From the NCBI RefSeq assembly GCF_000004075.3, contig NC_026659.2, forward strand, positions 25,996,272-26,060,271: a stretch of 64,000 nt of DNA, written 5' to 3'. Each line of letters starts with the position of its first letter. Within the stretch, counting starts at the first letter, position 1. Of the stretch, positions 25,948 through 37,064 are shown piece after piece. Below the pieces are notes generated by a model. That model was given only the letters and a program-made list of their open reading frames with translations, was not told where the DNA came from and made no database searches. A program made the position numbers and the translations under genes. This DNA is from Cucumis sativus. Its lineage: Eukaryota > Streptophyta > Magnoliopsida > Cucurbitales > Cucurbitaceae.

Positions 25948-27744
25948 ATGGATTGGGAACAGCAGCGGCGGAAAAGGAAGCGTTTTGGGAGGTCGAGTTC
26001 GCATGTACAGTTCTTTACTCGGAGATCTCTGTTTCTTTGTCTCTCTTTTTTTGCTTTTCTCTTGTTTCTTTCATCGAGTAGGTGGTTCTCCATTGCGGCG
26101 GCGTCGTTCCGGCCAGTTCTCGATGCTTCTTCTACCACTCTTTCCCGGTTGTCCACCTCTGCTAGCAAGTCCACACTTGACAATTCTTTGAGCAGTAAGT
26201 ATTCGCCTTTGAAAATTGAAAGTCGTGTCCTGTTCCCAGACCATTTGCTTTTGATGGTCTCCGGCGAATTCGGTCGAGATGAGAAATTGGATTGTTTGTA
26301 CCACAAATCTGTCGCTAGAGGTTCGGACCGTGAGACTCTCAAACAGTCTGTTCTATCCACGGATAAGTACGATGAGTTCCGATCGATTGCCAGATGTCCA
26401 TTACCTCCACTGAATTACTCAGCCTCCGCCGTGGACTTGAGGAGGGGCGGCGTGGAAGCTGATGACCATTGGTTGGTCAGAAATAGGCACCCAGTTGCCT
26501 CGTGGGAGAGGGTAGTTTATGAGGCAGCTATTGATGGTAATACGGTTGTGGTATTTGCCAAGGGACTAAATCTCCGACCACACAGGGAATCAAATCCGGC
26601 TGAATTCAGCTGCCACTTTAGACTGGGGAATTCCAACAATAACGGAGAATACGTGCATACCACAAAAGCAGTAGCTGCAGCTCAAGAAATTATCCGATGC
26701 TCCTTGCCAGCCAGTGTACCGAGCAGTTTAGACAAGGAAAAGGGAATTCGTGTTACAGTGAGCCGCGGCAGTATCCATAGTAAAACCCATCTACAGGTGA
26801 CTCTGCCATCAGTGGCCAGACTCTTCGACTCCAAACTAAGTGACCTGCAAAGAAATCAGGAAAAACATGAGCTTTGTGTGTGCACAATGGTGTGGAATCA
26901 AGCAGCAGCACTTCGTGAGTGGATTATGTACCATGCCTGGCTTGGAGTGGGGCGCTGGTTCATCTACGACAACAATAGTGATGATAACATCGAAAAAATC
27001 GTTAGAGAGCTCAACCTGGAAGATTACAATATCAGTAGGCTTACCTGGCCATGGCTTAAAACTCAAGAAGCTGGTTTCTCACACTGTGCTTTGAGAGCTA
27101 GAGATGAATGCAAGTGGGTTGGTTTCTTTGATGTTGATGAGTTTTTCTACTTCCCTTCAAAGTATCGCCATCAGCGAGAGTATCATACTGCTGGTCGTAA
27201 TGCACTTCATTCTCTCATTGCCGAGTCATCTGCTTCAAGTTCTAATTCAACAACCATTGCTGAAATTAGAACGGCCTGCCATAGTTTTGGACCATCGGGT
27301 TTAACATCACATCCGCCACAGGGAGTAACAATGGGGTACACTTGCCGGCTCCAGAGTCCTGAGAGACACAAGTCGTTTGTCCGGCCAGACTTGCTAGACA
27401 TAACACTTCTCAATATCGTTCACCACTTTAGGTTGAAACGAGGATTTGGGTTCTTTGATGTACCAAAAAGCAATGCTGTCATAAACCATTACAAGTATCA
27501 AGTGTGGGAAACTTTTCGAGCTAAATTTTTCAGAAGAGTAGCTACCTATGTTGTTGATTGGCAGGAGGCACAGAATGAAGGGTCGAAGGATAGAGCCCCA
27601 GGGCTTGGAACAGAGGCAATTGAACCACCTAATTGGCGGTTACAGTTCTGTGAAGTTTGGGATACTGGACTAAGAGATTTTGTCCAGACTTTGTTCTCTG
27701 ATCCTTTGACAGGGTATCTACCGTGGGAGAAAGCTTCTGGTTAA
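25948..27744 (+). CDS. Glycosyltransferase family 92 protein (DUF23), type II membrane
   Basis: An intronless 598-residue frame starting MDWEQQRRKRKR. It has a short basic cytosolic tail, then a hydrophobic anchor at about residues 22-42 (FLCLSFFAFLLFLSSS), as in Golgi type II glycosyltransferases. The catalytic half contains the GT92/DUF23 signature: CTMVWNQAAALREWIMYH, the IYDNNSDDN nucleotide-sugar segment and a DxD motif in GFFDVDEFF (Asp395 and Asp397). A late INHYKYQVWE stretch is also typical. It resembles the Arabidopsis At1g27200 clade rather than the experimentally studied GALS beta-1,4-galactan synthases, so the acceptor is unknown; a cell-wall or glycoprotein galactose transfer is inference. 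The ATG at 25948 is the first in frame. It converges with CCB4, whose stop lies only 527 bp downstream. Confidence 0.93.
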   Translation: MDWEQQRRKRKRFGRSSSHVQFFTRRSLFLCLSFFAFLLFLSSSRWFSIAAASFRPVLDASSTTLSRLSTSASKSTLDNSLSSKYSPLKIESRVLFPDHLLLMVSGEFGRDEKLDCLYHKSVARGSDRETLKQSVLSTDKYDEFRSIARCPLPPLNYSASAVDLRRGGVEADDHWLVRNRHPVASWERVVYEAAIDGNTVVVFAKGLNLRPHRESNPAEFSCHFRLGNSNNNGEYVHTTKAVAAAQEIIRCSLPASVPSSLDKEKGIRVTVSRGSIHSKTHLQVTLPSVARLFDSKLSDLQRNQEKHELCVCTMVWNQAAALREWIMYHAWLGVGRWFIYDNNSDDNIEKIVRELNLEDYNISRLTWPWLKTQEAGFSHCALRARDECKWVGFFDVDEFFYFPSKYRHQREYHTAGRNALHSLIAESSASSSNSTTIAEIRTACHSFGPSGLTSHPPQGVTMGYTCRLQSPERHKSFVRPDLLDITLLNIVHHFRLKRGFGFFDVPKSNAVINHYKYQVWETFRAKFFRRVATYVVDWQEAQNEGSKDRAPGLGTEAIEPPNWRLQFCEVWDTGLRDFVQTLFSDPLTGYLPWEKASG

Positions 27745-28270
27745 CAAGTCTTGGCAACCTGCAGCTTAGTGACCTGTACACAGTAATCATACAGCAAGCA
27801 ACTGAATTTTTTGCTACAAAAGAAATGTTTTACTGATTAATTTTTTTACTCCATGCACATGATATTGTTTAGTTACAGGTTTTTAACTCACAGTTTTCAG
27901 ATGTTGGAATGAAATTCTTTATGATTCATACTTCAAATTTGAATAAATCATCCATCTGCTATGTTACATATCTTTAAAAAAAATGCAATCACCATTACCA
28001 CAGACAGAAAGTGCATTAAAGAGGAAAACGAAAAGCAGCAGTCATTAGTTATCACCTCCAATTAGTGAATACATCAAGAGATAATAATTGAAAAAGGAGA
28101 ACCTTTTGCATTTATTATGTATCGAATATACATATACATCTAACATCAACTACTTAGTGGAGCTACTTCGCCTGCCTTTCACATCAATATTATTTCTTTT
28201 CCAACCCTAGGGTTCAACAAACATTGAAAACCAATAAAATGTCCAAACTAATAACCATATTGCGTTGGTT
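27745..28270. terminator. Convergent 3' regions of the GT92 and CCB4 genes
   Basis: The two stop codons face each other across about 0.5 kb. An AATAAA-like signal on the plus strand at about 27943 (GAATAAATC) could serve the GT92 transcript. No other gene fits here, and transcripts from the two strands could overlap. Confidence 0.4.
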
Positions 28271-31200
28271 TCAGTTCCCCTTTGAGCTCAATTTTGCCGC
28301 CGGTTGAAAATTATTTGAATACTTCGACAGAGTAGCATCCAGCTTCTCTCCAACGAATGAAATCCATGCCTGTGTAACATTTCAATTTTCAAGCAGGAAA
28401 CTACAATCGTGCCACAGAAAGAAAGGAGATGCATAGACAGTACATGCAATAGATGACTGGAGGGTTAAAGAAGTTGAAATTAGGGATTTTGGCAAACAGA
28501 AAGGTAGTTGTATTTATTCAAACTGATTAACAGATATTGACTAGAGTCTCAGTAAAAAAGAGCCAATAGGCTTAAGAAAGTGTACCTGATCAGAAGTTGT
28601 GAAACCCCTAATAGTGTTGCCGCCAATTATAGCAATTCCCTTCTCCCCAAGTGGTTGCAAGATTACAGCCTAGAGTAACAGGTTTGCGTTAGAAAGCAGT
28701 GGTTTCAATTTAATACTAATGTGCGTGTATACGAGTATGATGAACTGTGCACAAAAATGCGGCAACAAGTTCATGTTCTTCAGTATTCCTCATTTGTATG
28801 TATATTATATAAAGTATCCCCCAAAGATGCAATGATGTAAAGTATGCTGATGAAGCTGAAGGCGAAGACGGAGCTCATTGGAATTCTTACAACAGAAAAG
28901 ACCATCTAAGGATATGAGAGAGATTGTGGAGGTATAGAAGTTAAACCTAATACATTTTTGCCTTCCTTTTCAAAAGGAAAAGGTAGTAAAATACACTTCA
29001 CAACTGTTGTTCATAAAGCTATTTTTCCACACTTTATTTTCATGGTTATAATTATTAATTAATCTTTTTCACTTCTAAAGAAAATAATTCCACCTTCACA
29101 AACACAGAGTAAGCAAGGAAGCTCAAGTTCAATGATAAGATTAGTTTTTTAGACACAGATCAACAGCAAGCAACGGTCTCTTAGGACTGACAAAATTCCA
29201 AGTTTTCAGGTATTGAATTGGCCACCGCCTTCCAAATAAGGAAGCCCATAACTAACCAAGTGAGGAAATAAATATATTTAACTGATAGAACCTCAAAAGA
29301 TACAAATTGAAAAGAAATTTTATCTCATTCCTCCCTACTTTACCGAGTAGCAGAGCCTAGTTCCAACGAACAAGAAGAGACTCACTTTAGTAAGTAGGCA
29401 TAGAAAAGAATTCTGAACTCCCAATGTTTCTGAAAGAGATTATATGGAAACACAATAGCCCGTCGCTGATTTCATGTATTAACAACCAAATTATTATTTA
29501 AGTGCACCAACTGATGCTTCAAACTCGAGCTTTCATTTGCACTTTAACCATGATAATTCATGCATAGAGTAACGAAGACAGGTTATGTCTACTAGCGATA
29601 TTAATTATATAAGAGTGATAAATGCCAAACAATGAAGCACTGCAAACCTGTGTACCAGTTGATTATTCTGGAAAGATAAGAAAATGGAAAAACGGAACTG
29701 GATAGTATTAAGCAAAATACCTGAGTATTTGAGGGAAGAAATGGCAGCTCCGACTTCCCTGGATAAAGAGAGAGATTGGCCAAGTAGCTCTCTGCAGAAA
29801 TAGGAAGAATAGTTTCTCAAAACGAATAGTTACAGATATTTACAACTGCACGGCAATCAAGTAGTACACTCTGTGATGGTCTCTGTGCACAGGTCATATA
29901 CTACTCACGAGCTTGAGATTTGAGGACTCCCTTATAGAGCGATCCCTGCATCAGTTTACCAGCTTCAACATGTTCGGCCTCACCATTACCCTCGGCTGAT
30001 TCAGCAGCAAAACCAACTTGAAATATACACGTGCCATCATAAACAACAACCAGAGACCGGCAGCACGTTACTTCTGACAGAGACTTCCATACCCTACGTA
30101 ATGGCAGCAAAAAGTAACCATTAACCACCGAGTCCAGGATTTCCCTTTTTATGAGATACATGGCATATGAAGTTAGCTTTCTCCATCATTAAACATTTGC
30201 ACGATCATGTGACAATGAGGGGGGACAGAATGACATATGGATTACACAATTCCAAAAGATACAAGCGTAATTAATAGATAAAATGTCAACCCTCAAGCAC
30301 GCCATCATGTTTCACTCATCAATCTCCATTAACCAAGCCAACCAAACATCCCAAGTATCAAAAAGTGATTTTCAGTGATCTTAGCGACTACAGTTTTAAA
30401 ATATCATAGAAGAAAAATTATAGAGTATTTACCATAACAACTCAGATGTTACACGATCAGGGAGACTGGAGCAAATCCTCTCATTTTCCACTCCTAGTGG
30501 ATTTACCTGATACGGAAAATGAAAGTAGGGGAAACAAATAAGAAAATGAGTAGAAACAGGCTACTCCTGAGCTGATTGTTGCAGTGAGAGAGGAGAGGTT
30601 AAGTATGAAAATCTTATCGTAAACCCCTCACCGGTGTTATAGATTTCGGCCTGATCGACAGCCACACCAAACCAGCCAAGACATTCGTAACAGCAAGTCC
30701 TAGGGTTAACAGATCAGCTCTTGACTGTGAACTGCCGGAATGAAAAAAGTTCATCATAATAAATAGAACAACCAATTACGTAAAGAACAAGCTCAAAGCA
30801 AATGTTAGTTGCAGAACAATCCCGCCAAAATAGGAAAACACCATTATCGACGATTAGAATTTGCATTCTTGCCTCAACCAATTATTGATTTCTTCTCTCA
30901 AATTAAAACTAATTCAAGCGATGCATTTCTACTATTCCAGGATAAGCAAATACAAAACTGACTAGAGGAAGTAAACAGCATTCGATAATAGATAAACTGA
31001 TTCAACTTGAACGAACCTGCTGGCATCGGCGACGGGAGCAATGCCGGAAACGGCGCGATTAAAGAGGACAATCAAGAGAGAAATTCCACCGACGTAAATG
31101 GGCAAACTCCGAACGGTATCGTCGTTGTTGGAAACCCAGTCGGCCACCAAATTAGTTGAAGGCTTCGGGCCTCTGTAACTTCGCTGTGAAGTGGAAGAAG

Positions 31201-31306
31201 AAGCCCTTACGATGAGCGGGAAAGAAGGGCGAAGGGAAGAGTGAGTGCGCTTGAAATTGAAAGTCCATGGAATTGAAGTGAGGGGGAAGAAAATTCCCGC
31301 TTCCAT
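28271..31306 (-). CDS. CCB4: CCB4, cofactor assembly of complex C subunit B 4, chloroplastic
   Basis: CCB proteins attach heme c(i) covalently to cytochrome b6 on the stromal side of thylakoids. Seven exons (31017-31306, 30632-30731, 30433-30506, 29909-30093, 29721-29791, 28586-28669, 28271-28369) join in phase to 300 aa, near the ~313 aa of Arabidopsis. The first ~40 residues are Ser/Thr/Arg-rich (MEAGIFFPLTS, VRASSSTSQR), a typical chloroplast transit peptide. Two hydrophobic segments follow: residues near 70-90 (LPIYVGGISLLIVLF) and a second in exon 2 (LLTLGLAVTNVLAGLVWLSI). The C-terminal half is soluble and includes EKGIAIIGGNTIRGFTTSDQ. Recognition rests on memory of the family's overall pattern, including transit peptide, two membrane segments and this soluble domain. 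Non-CCB4 alternatives look unlikely. Confidence 0.88.
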
Positions 31307-34300
31307 TGCAACGAAGTAAAACGATAATTAACTAATTTGCCGGGATCTGGACTCAAGCCCAAGGGGAGACAACCCGGCGCCCCTGCTCGACCACTTGGTT
31401 CAACATCAACTTCGAGCTACAGTGCAATTTGCTTAATTATGGCTAAAATGTTCTAAACTAAATATTGTTTTTTTAATATAAAATATTTGTAATAAACAAA
31501 ATATGGCTGTTTAGATGTAATAGATGACGATAGATTGAAATATATTATGAGTATTATAATACGTATTTATAAGTAAATATTAGAAACAATTTTAAGTTAT
31601 GCTTGATTTGTTTATTATTATAATATGTTTAACCATACTACGAATTATATAATTGATTTGATTAAATTTAATCGTTGGGTGTAAGAAAATGTCATCCATG
31701 TGAAATAAACAATAGGAAAATTAACAAAGTATTGATTATGGATTTTGTTTTTTTAATGATATTTTTCAAGGAATGTTAAATACTTTTGAAAAAAAATCTT
31801 AATAATATCTATGTTTTTTCCTTAAGAAAAGTATTGTACCTGTTTTATGAAATTGGCTTTTAATAATGAAATATTAGGCACACTTTTATAGTTTCTTTTG
31901 TTTTCCATTTTTACTCAAATTTGAAATTTTAATGTATAATTCCTCATTTTTTTTCTCTCAATTTATTAATTTGTTATATACTTTTATCTATGTTTTGAAA
32001 AACTAGACAAAAATTATTATTTTTCTTAGGAATTTGAAATACTTAACAAACATGAAAAACGATGTAAAAACCAAAGAGAAAACAGACCTCATTTCAAGAA
32101 AAAAAAAAAAAAAAACCAAATGATATTAATTAAAATGGGTTAAAATGAGTTGAGTGAGGGAGATTTCGTTGGACTAATGGAAATTCATATAACTCTCTTC
32201 ACTCCAACTCAATTCTTAAAATTCAAGTTGGGTTGGATTATCGAGCTATTTATTTATTTTTATTTTTCAATTGTATTTTTTATAAACTTGAAATACTTAG
32301 ATTTGTCTACAATATATATCAATAACTAAAATTTCATAAAACTCGAATGTTAAGTATCAAAATCCAACCTATCCATTACAAACTCTATAACATTAGGTAT
32401 TAATGTTATGAAGTATAATATTTATAAGCTATAATGTATATTTTAAAAAATGTAAATCAAATTCAACTCAATCAAAAGAACATGAAAGGTTCAATTCAAC
32501 CAATCCAACTCAACTTTTGCTATTTGAGTTGAATAGTCCATATTGTTCGAATTGTTGAGTTATTGAACTTCTACAACTCATTTCTTGAAAGGAATCTTAT
32601 TTTATATCAGCTTGTAAAGAAATACTAAAACAAAACAGAAGGATAAATCTAATTTGTGAGAGAGTTGAATTATTTCACCACAAAATTAAAGTGATAAACT
32701 TGTGGCAAATAGAATAGAAAAGTTGGGGAAAATTGCATTTTAAGCAATGATATATAAGCATGGTTATCACGCAAACTAATTCAATTAAATGTGTTTGGAG
32801 ATTCGAGATTAGACCTTAATATTTCAATAATCCACGAAGCAAATAGGAGATTTCCCACATTTTTACGTAAAGCCAACAACATAACCATCCCAATAATTAA
32901 AGAAAAAAAAAACCCTCAATCATCATTACTTTCGAATCAACAAAATTTTGAAAAATTAAAGTGACATGTGTTTATTTGTTGGTTAGTTGTTAAGAATTCA
33001 ACATCTATACAAAATTTTCTATATTTATTGGTGAATATTATTGTGTTATAATTGTTGAATCGTGTTGGAAAAAACACACTTCAATTGCAAATAATAATTA
33101 AATATATTTTTATATAAAAAAATAACAAAATAATAGTTGATTTTGTATAATATTATCGGATCATTAACTTTGAAGAAACACAATAGTTCACCACAAGGCT
33201 TAAATCAACTATGTGAAGAGATTGCTACATTTACGAATAATTATTCTCTCGTAGACTATTGTAATTACAAAAATACTTTTTGAAAGTTTTTGTACCATTT
33301 ACACTTTTTTTTCTTTCTCAAAATAGAGAATGTAATTAAAGTTAGCAGACCCAAACTTAAAAGTATTTTTGCCACAAAGAAATCAACAACGACATTTTTA
33401 ACATCTTGAGCTCAGAGCAGTATAAGCCAATTTTATAGTGGTTGGAGCTATCGTTTTCTTTTGAGTTTAATTATTTTTCTATTTTTCATAAATCGTAGAG
33501 AAAGGAAAAATATATAATTTACATTAGGGTGGTGCTAAGTCACATTTGTTAGGACGTTTACTTACATCAATTAATATCAGTTTAGCAAAATTATTTTTTG
33601 TATTCCTTAGTAAATAATGACATACTTCTCTATTTAAAAAATGCTATGTAATGTGTTCTTAATGTAATGGAGCTGAGATTCAAACCATAAACTTCTTAAT
33701 CATTAATATATATACTTAATGTTGACTGAGCTGACCATTTATTAATATTGCTTTCATATTAATTCATCAAACTTTTATAGTTATAACCAATACCATATTC
33801 CTCCGTGGCATAAAAATCTATTGTTTGTTTTTGGCATTGGTTAATAAACTAGCTAACAAACAAAAACCAATATAATGCATTCAAGTAGAATGAAGTTTAA
33901 ATTGTGATTTTCATTTAGTTTATGTATAAACTCAAGTATAGTTCAACTCTTCAACAACAATTCACATGCACTTCATTTAAGTTAAAAAATCCACTCATAT
34001 TTGTCGATCAAAATGTTTACTTTTAAACCATAAAGTAAAAGAACTCCAATAGCCATTTTTTCTTTATCACTACGATCAAATAGTGACAAATTCATAAATT
34101 TTGTTGACAGACAACAATTTTACCTGGACTAGTCACAAACACAAATATTATTGCAATTTATGTTCGTTATATAAAGAACATAGAGTTGAGGGAGAGCTCA
34201 AGTTCCTTTGGCATATATTAAATTTGTCAGTGTAGTAAAACATTTCTAATATATTGAAAGATTATTTTCGTTATTTAGTTCAGCCATGATAAGAGTAAGA

Positions 34301-34439
34301 TATGGAACGAAATTATGAAAAGAAAAAAAAAAAAAGATGATTTTTGGAAAAAAAAAACTAATTTATTTATCATTTAACAAAAAAAACAAAAGAAGCTTAA
34401 ATTATTAATATTCCAAATAAACTAATTTGAAAATGGTAG

Positions 34440-34900
34440 CATCAGTCATCACTCCAATTAGGGTTGGGGAGGCTAGACGACAACATGGTAAATGATTTGC
34501 GATTGCCAAAGCCGTGTGGGTATAAGAAGGCAACGGCATTTCCGACACGTCGGCTGCGGATTGCTACACTGCAGCATTTATTTAACCTTGTGGCGGGGTA
34601 GACGGTAAGAGCTTAAGTTGGAATATATATATATAAAATATGCAATAAAGTTGACTACATGACGTGTCTCTTCCATTACCTAGAAGAGAAGTAAAGTAAA
34701 AGGCTCCAAATCCAGCACGTGCTTGACGGGAACTTCTCAAACTCCAACAACTTGCATAAAAATTGGGGCACAGATGACTCGGTCAAATAATCCAATAGGA
34801 ATTCGACAAATTTCCTAAGTAACAAACTTCAACTTGCCTCCTCTTACATGGCAATGCCACCTCACCACCCCAACCCACATGTAAACTAATTACTTCCCCA
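34440..34900. promoter_or_regulatory. GC-richer island with clustered ACGT elements
   Basis: Within AT-rich spacer this block has high complexity and three ACGT-core boxes: GACACGTCGG at 34544-34553, TGACGTGTC at 34660-34668 and the palindrome GCACGTGC at 34715-34722. Such cores are bound by bZIP and bHLH factors. It lies about 2.3 kb upstream of the MYB start and 3.2 kb upstream of CCB4, so it may be a distal regulatory module or a relic of a transposon or promoter. Function is inferred only. Confidence 0.35.
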
Positions 34901-36175
34901 AACTCTATATTTACCATCAACACAAAATTATTTTTTGTTAAATAATTTTTAAAACATTCAAAAGGAGTAAAGTAAGTAAGTTTTATTTATTATAGAGAAA
35001 AAACATTCGGAAAGCCACCACATTCAGCGAATTAAAGGAGGAGAGAGAAGGCGTTTCAACCGTTGAATTTAATATATATATATATTACAATTTGAAGTAA
35101 ATAAACTGCAAACAAAAAAGTGGATTAAATAAAAGTTCAGTATGTTAAATTTAAAATGTATTTAATACTTTATTTTTGTTTGAAATAATGTTATTTTAAT
35201 ATTATTGACGAACTCATAGAGAATGGACGAAAGTAAAGCAGTGAAATAGTGGATTTAATCTGTAACCTTGGCTTAACATTTGATCAAATTTATGTACACT
35301 TACATAGTTAGTATGTAGGTTATGATTGGATTAAGCAAAATCACATGCCATTACACGACTTTAGTCCATAGTTTAGATTTCAAACCTAATTATGTTTATT
35401 TTTCTTTAGCATATCCTAATTTTGTAACTAATTTGATAAACCAACATTATTGTTGAACTTTTTTTTCTGTATTTAATATAGCAGAAAATATTCAATTTTT
35501 TATATTTAAAATAAATAAACCTCTATTTTGAATCTATGATTTCCACCTATTTTCTCGCCAATATCTTTTAAAAACCAAACCATAACTTATTTTTAAAAAA
35601 AGTTTTTGAATTTTTTTTCTCAATAATTTGGTTAGGAATATAATTAGTATGTTTAATTATGGTCCAAATCTTTCTAGCAAATGAAGAAGAATTATACTTG
35701 AGTTAAAAAAAAAAATCAAATATAACATTGTTTTTAACTCTATCTAAATAGTTCTTACAAATCCTAAACGTTTACAGATTTTTAAATAAATATTTGATTA
35801 AAGATTAACAATATATGTTGGATAGAAAATTAGATTTTGTACAATATATATGTGAGACTATAATTGTTTGTTTTCTTTGCATATAAAAAAACCGATTCCA
35901 TAATTGTTGTACTATGTATATATATAAAAAGAAAAGAATGGGGGGATGAAAGTAAAATTAACCATCCACGAAAAGGCATTACACAATCCACAATCCACCA
36001 TAGGGGCATTGCATTAGCCACAAAGAAAGGCGGAGGTTAATTAGAAAGAAATATTGGTATGTGAATAAAATAAATAAACTACATGTTGATGTTGGGTGAT
36101 GAGTGGGGTCTATCCTTCACCCAATTCACTTTTTATTAGCCAATCTCCCAAAATTCAATTCAATGGATCAAAAAC

Positions 36176-36192
36176 GTGTGTGTGTGTGTGTC
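36176..36192. repeat. (GT)n microsatellite
   Basis: Alternating GT run of eight to nine units, about 0.9 kb upstream of the MYB start codon. Confidence 0.8.
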
Positions 36193-37064
36193 TTCCAAAC
36201 ATGAGATAGAATATGCTAATTCAACGGTGCTCCACCTTTCTTCCTTCTCCACCATTCTCTTCTTATTCTTTTTGTTTTTCTCTTTTCCCTTCCAATCATC
36301 TTCTAAACATCCTACGCCTTCATCCTCATCGACCATCATACTCTATGCACCTCCACACCACTCCAATATTCTCCCCCCCACAAAATACTCCTCTTTTCTT
36401 TTTAATAAAAAAACTTATGTGAAATTTAAATACTACTATAGTAATATTTTTAAAAAATATATTTGCTTCCATTTTGAATTTAATTTCAATTTAATTTTGC
36501 TTAGTCTTTTTTAATTGAATTCTTATGTTTTAAAATAATTTGTTTCATATGTTGTATTAAATGGTAATGTGTATTTATTAATTTAAAGTAATTATAAAGT
36601 AAAATTTTTAATTGAATCTTGATAACCATAGAAAATAGTAAAACTTTATTGACTGTAATTGTGTTAAATTAAATAATAAAGATAAATTATTTTAAGTGAG
36701 ATAACTTCTGAAAATATTTTTTTTTTAAATTAATAAAATTCGCAATATTTTGAAAATTAAAAAGTACTTAAAATGTAATATTTATATGGAATTAAAAACG
36801 GTGTTTTAATAATAATTAAAAAGGAAAAAGAAAAAGAAAAAGAAAGAGAGCAGAGAAGTACTGGTGGGTATGGGTAAGTCGGCTTGTATATGAAGATGAA
36901 CCAAAGAAGGCTTCATTTTTGCTTTTTCCGATCCCCTTTTTAGCTTTTTGCTTTTCTCCCACTTCCAAATTCTCGTGCTTTTATCTTTGTCAGACTTACA
37001 CACACCCTTTTTATGCTTTTCTTCCTCTTCCTCCACCCTTAATTTAATTCAGTACACTCGCCAA

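Larger units (their letters stand above)
31307..37064. other. AT-rich intergenic region, no gene found
   Basis: About 5.8 kb containing many A/T homopolymers, (TA)n runs at 34628-34636 and 35073-35084, and a GT dinucleotide run at 36176-36192. Open frames are short and of low complexity. The 34440-34900 block is notably more GC-rich and is listed separately. The last few hundred bases, CT-rich, are probably the MYB gene promoter and leader. Confidence 0.55.

Noticed and set aside
25893-26360. 155-codon minus-strand frame over the GT92 5' end
   Set aside because: It is antisense to a clear GT92 coding region and has no recognisable domain.
36176-36514. 112-codon plus-strand frame upstream of the MYB gene
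   Set aside because: Low-complexity Ser/Phe/Pro-rich sequence starting in a GT microsatellite, with no family resemblance and no splice support.
36948-37064. N-terminal extension of the MYB protein from an upstream in-frame start
   Set aside because: No ATG is present upstream in frame; the extension would need a non-ATG start and gives a hydrophobic, non-conserved segment.
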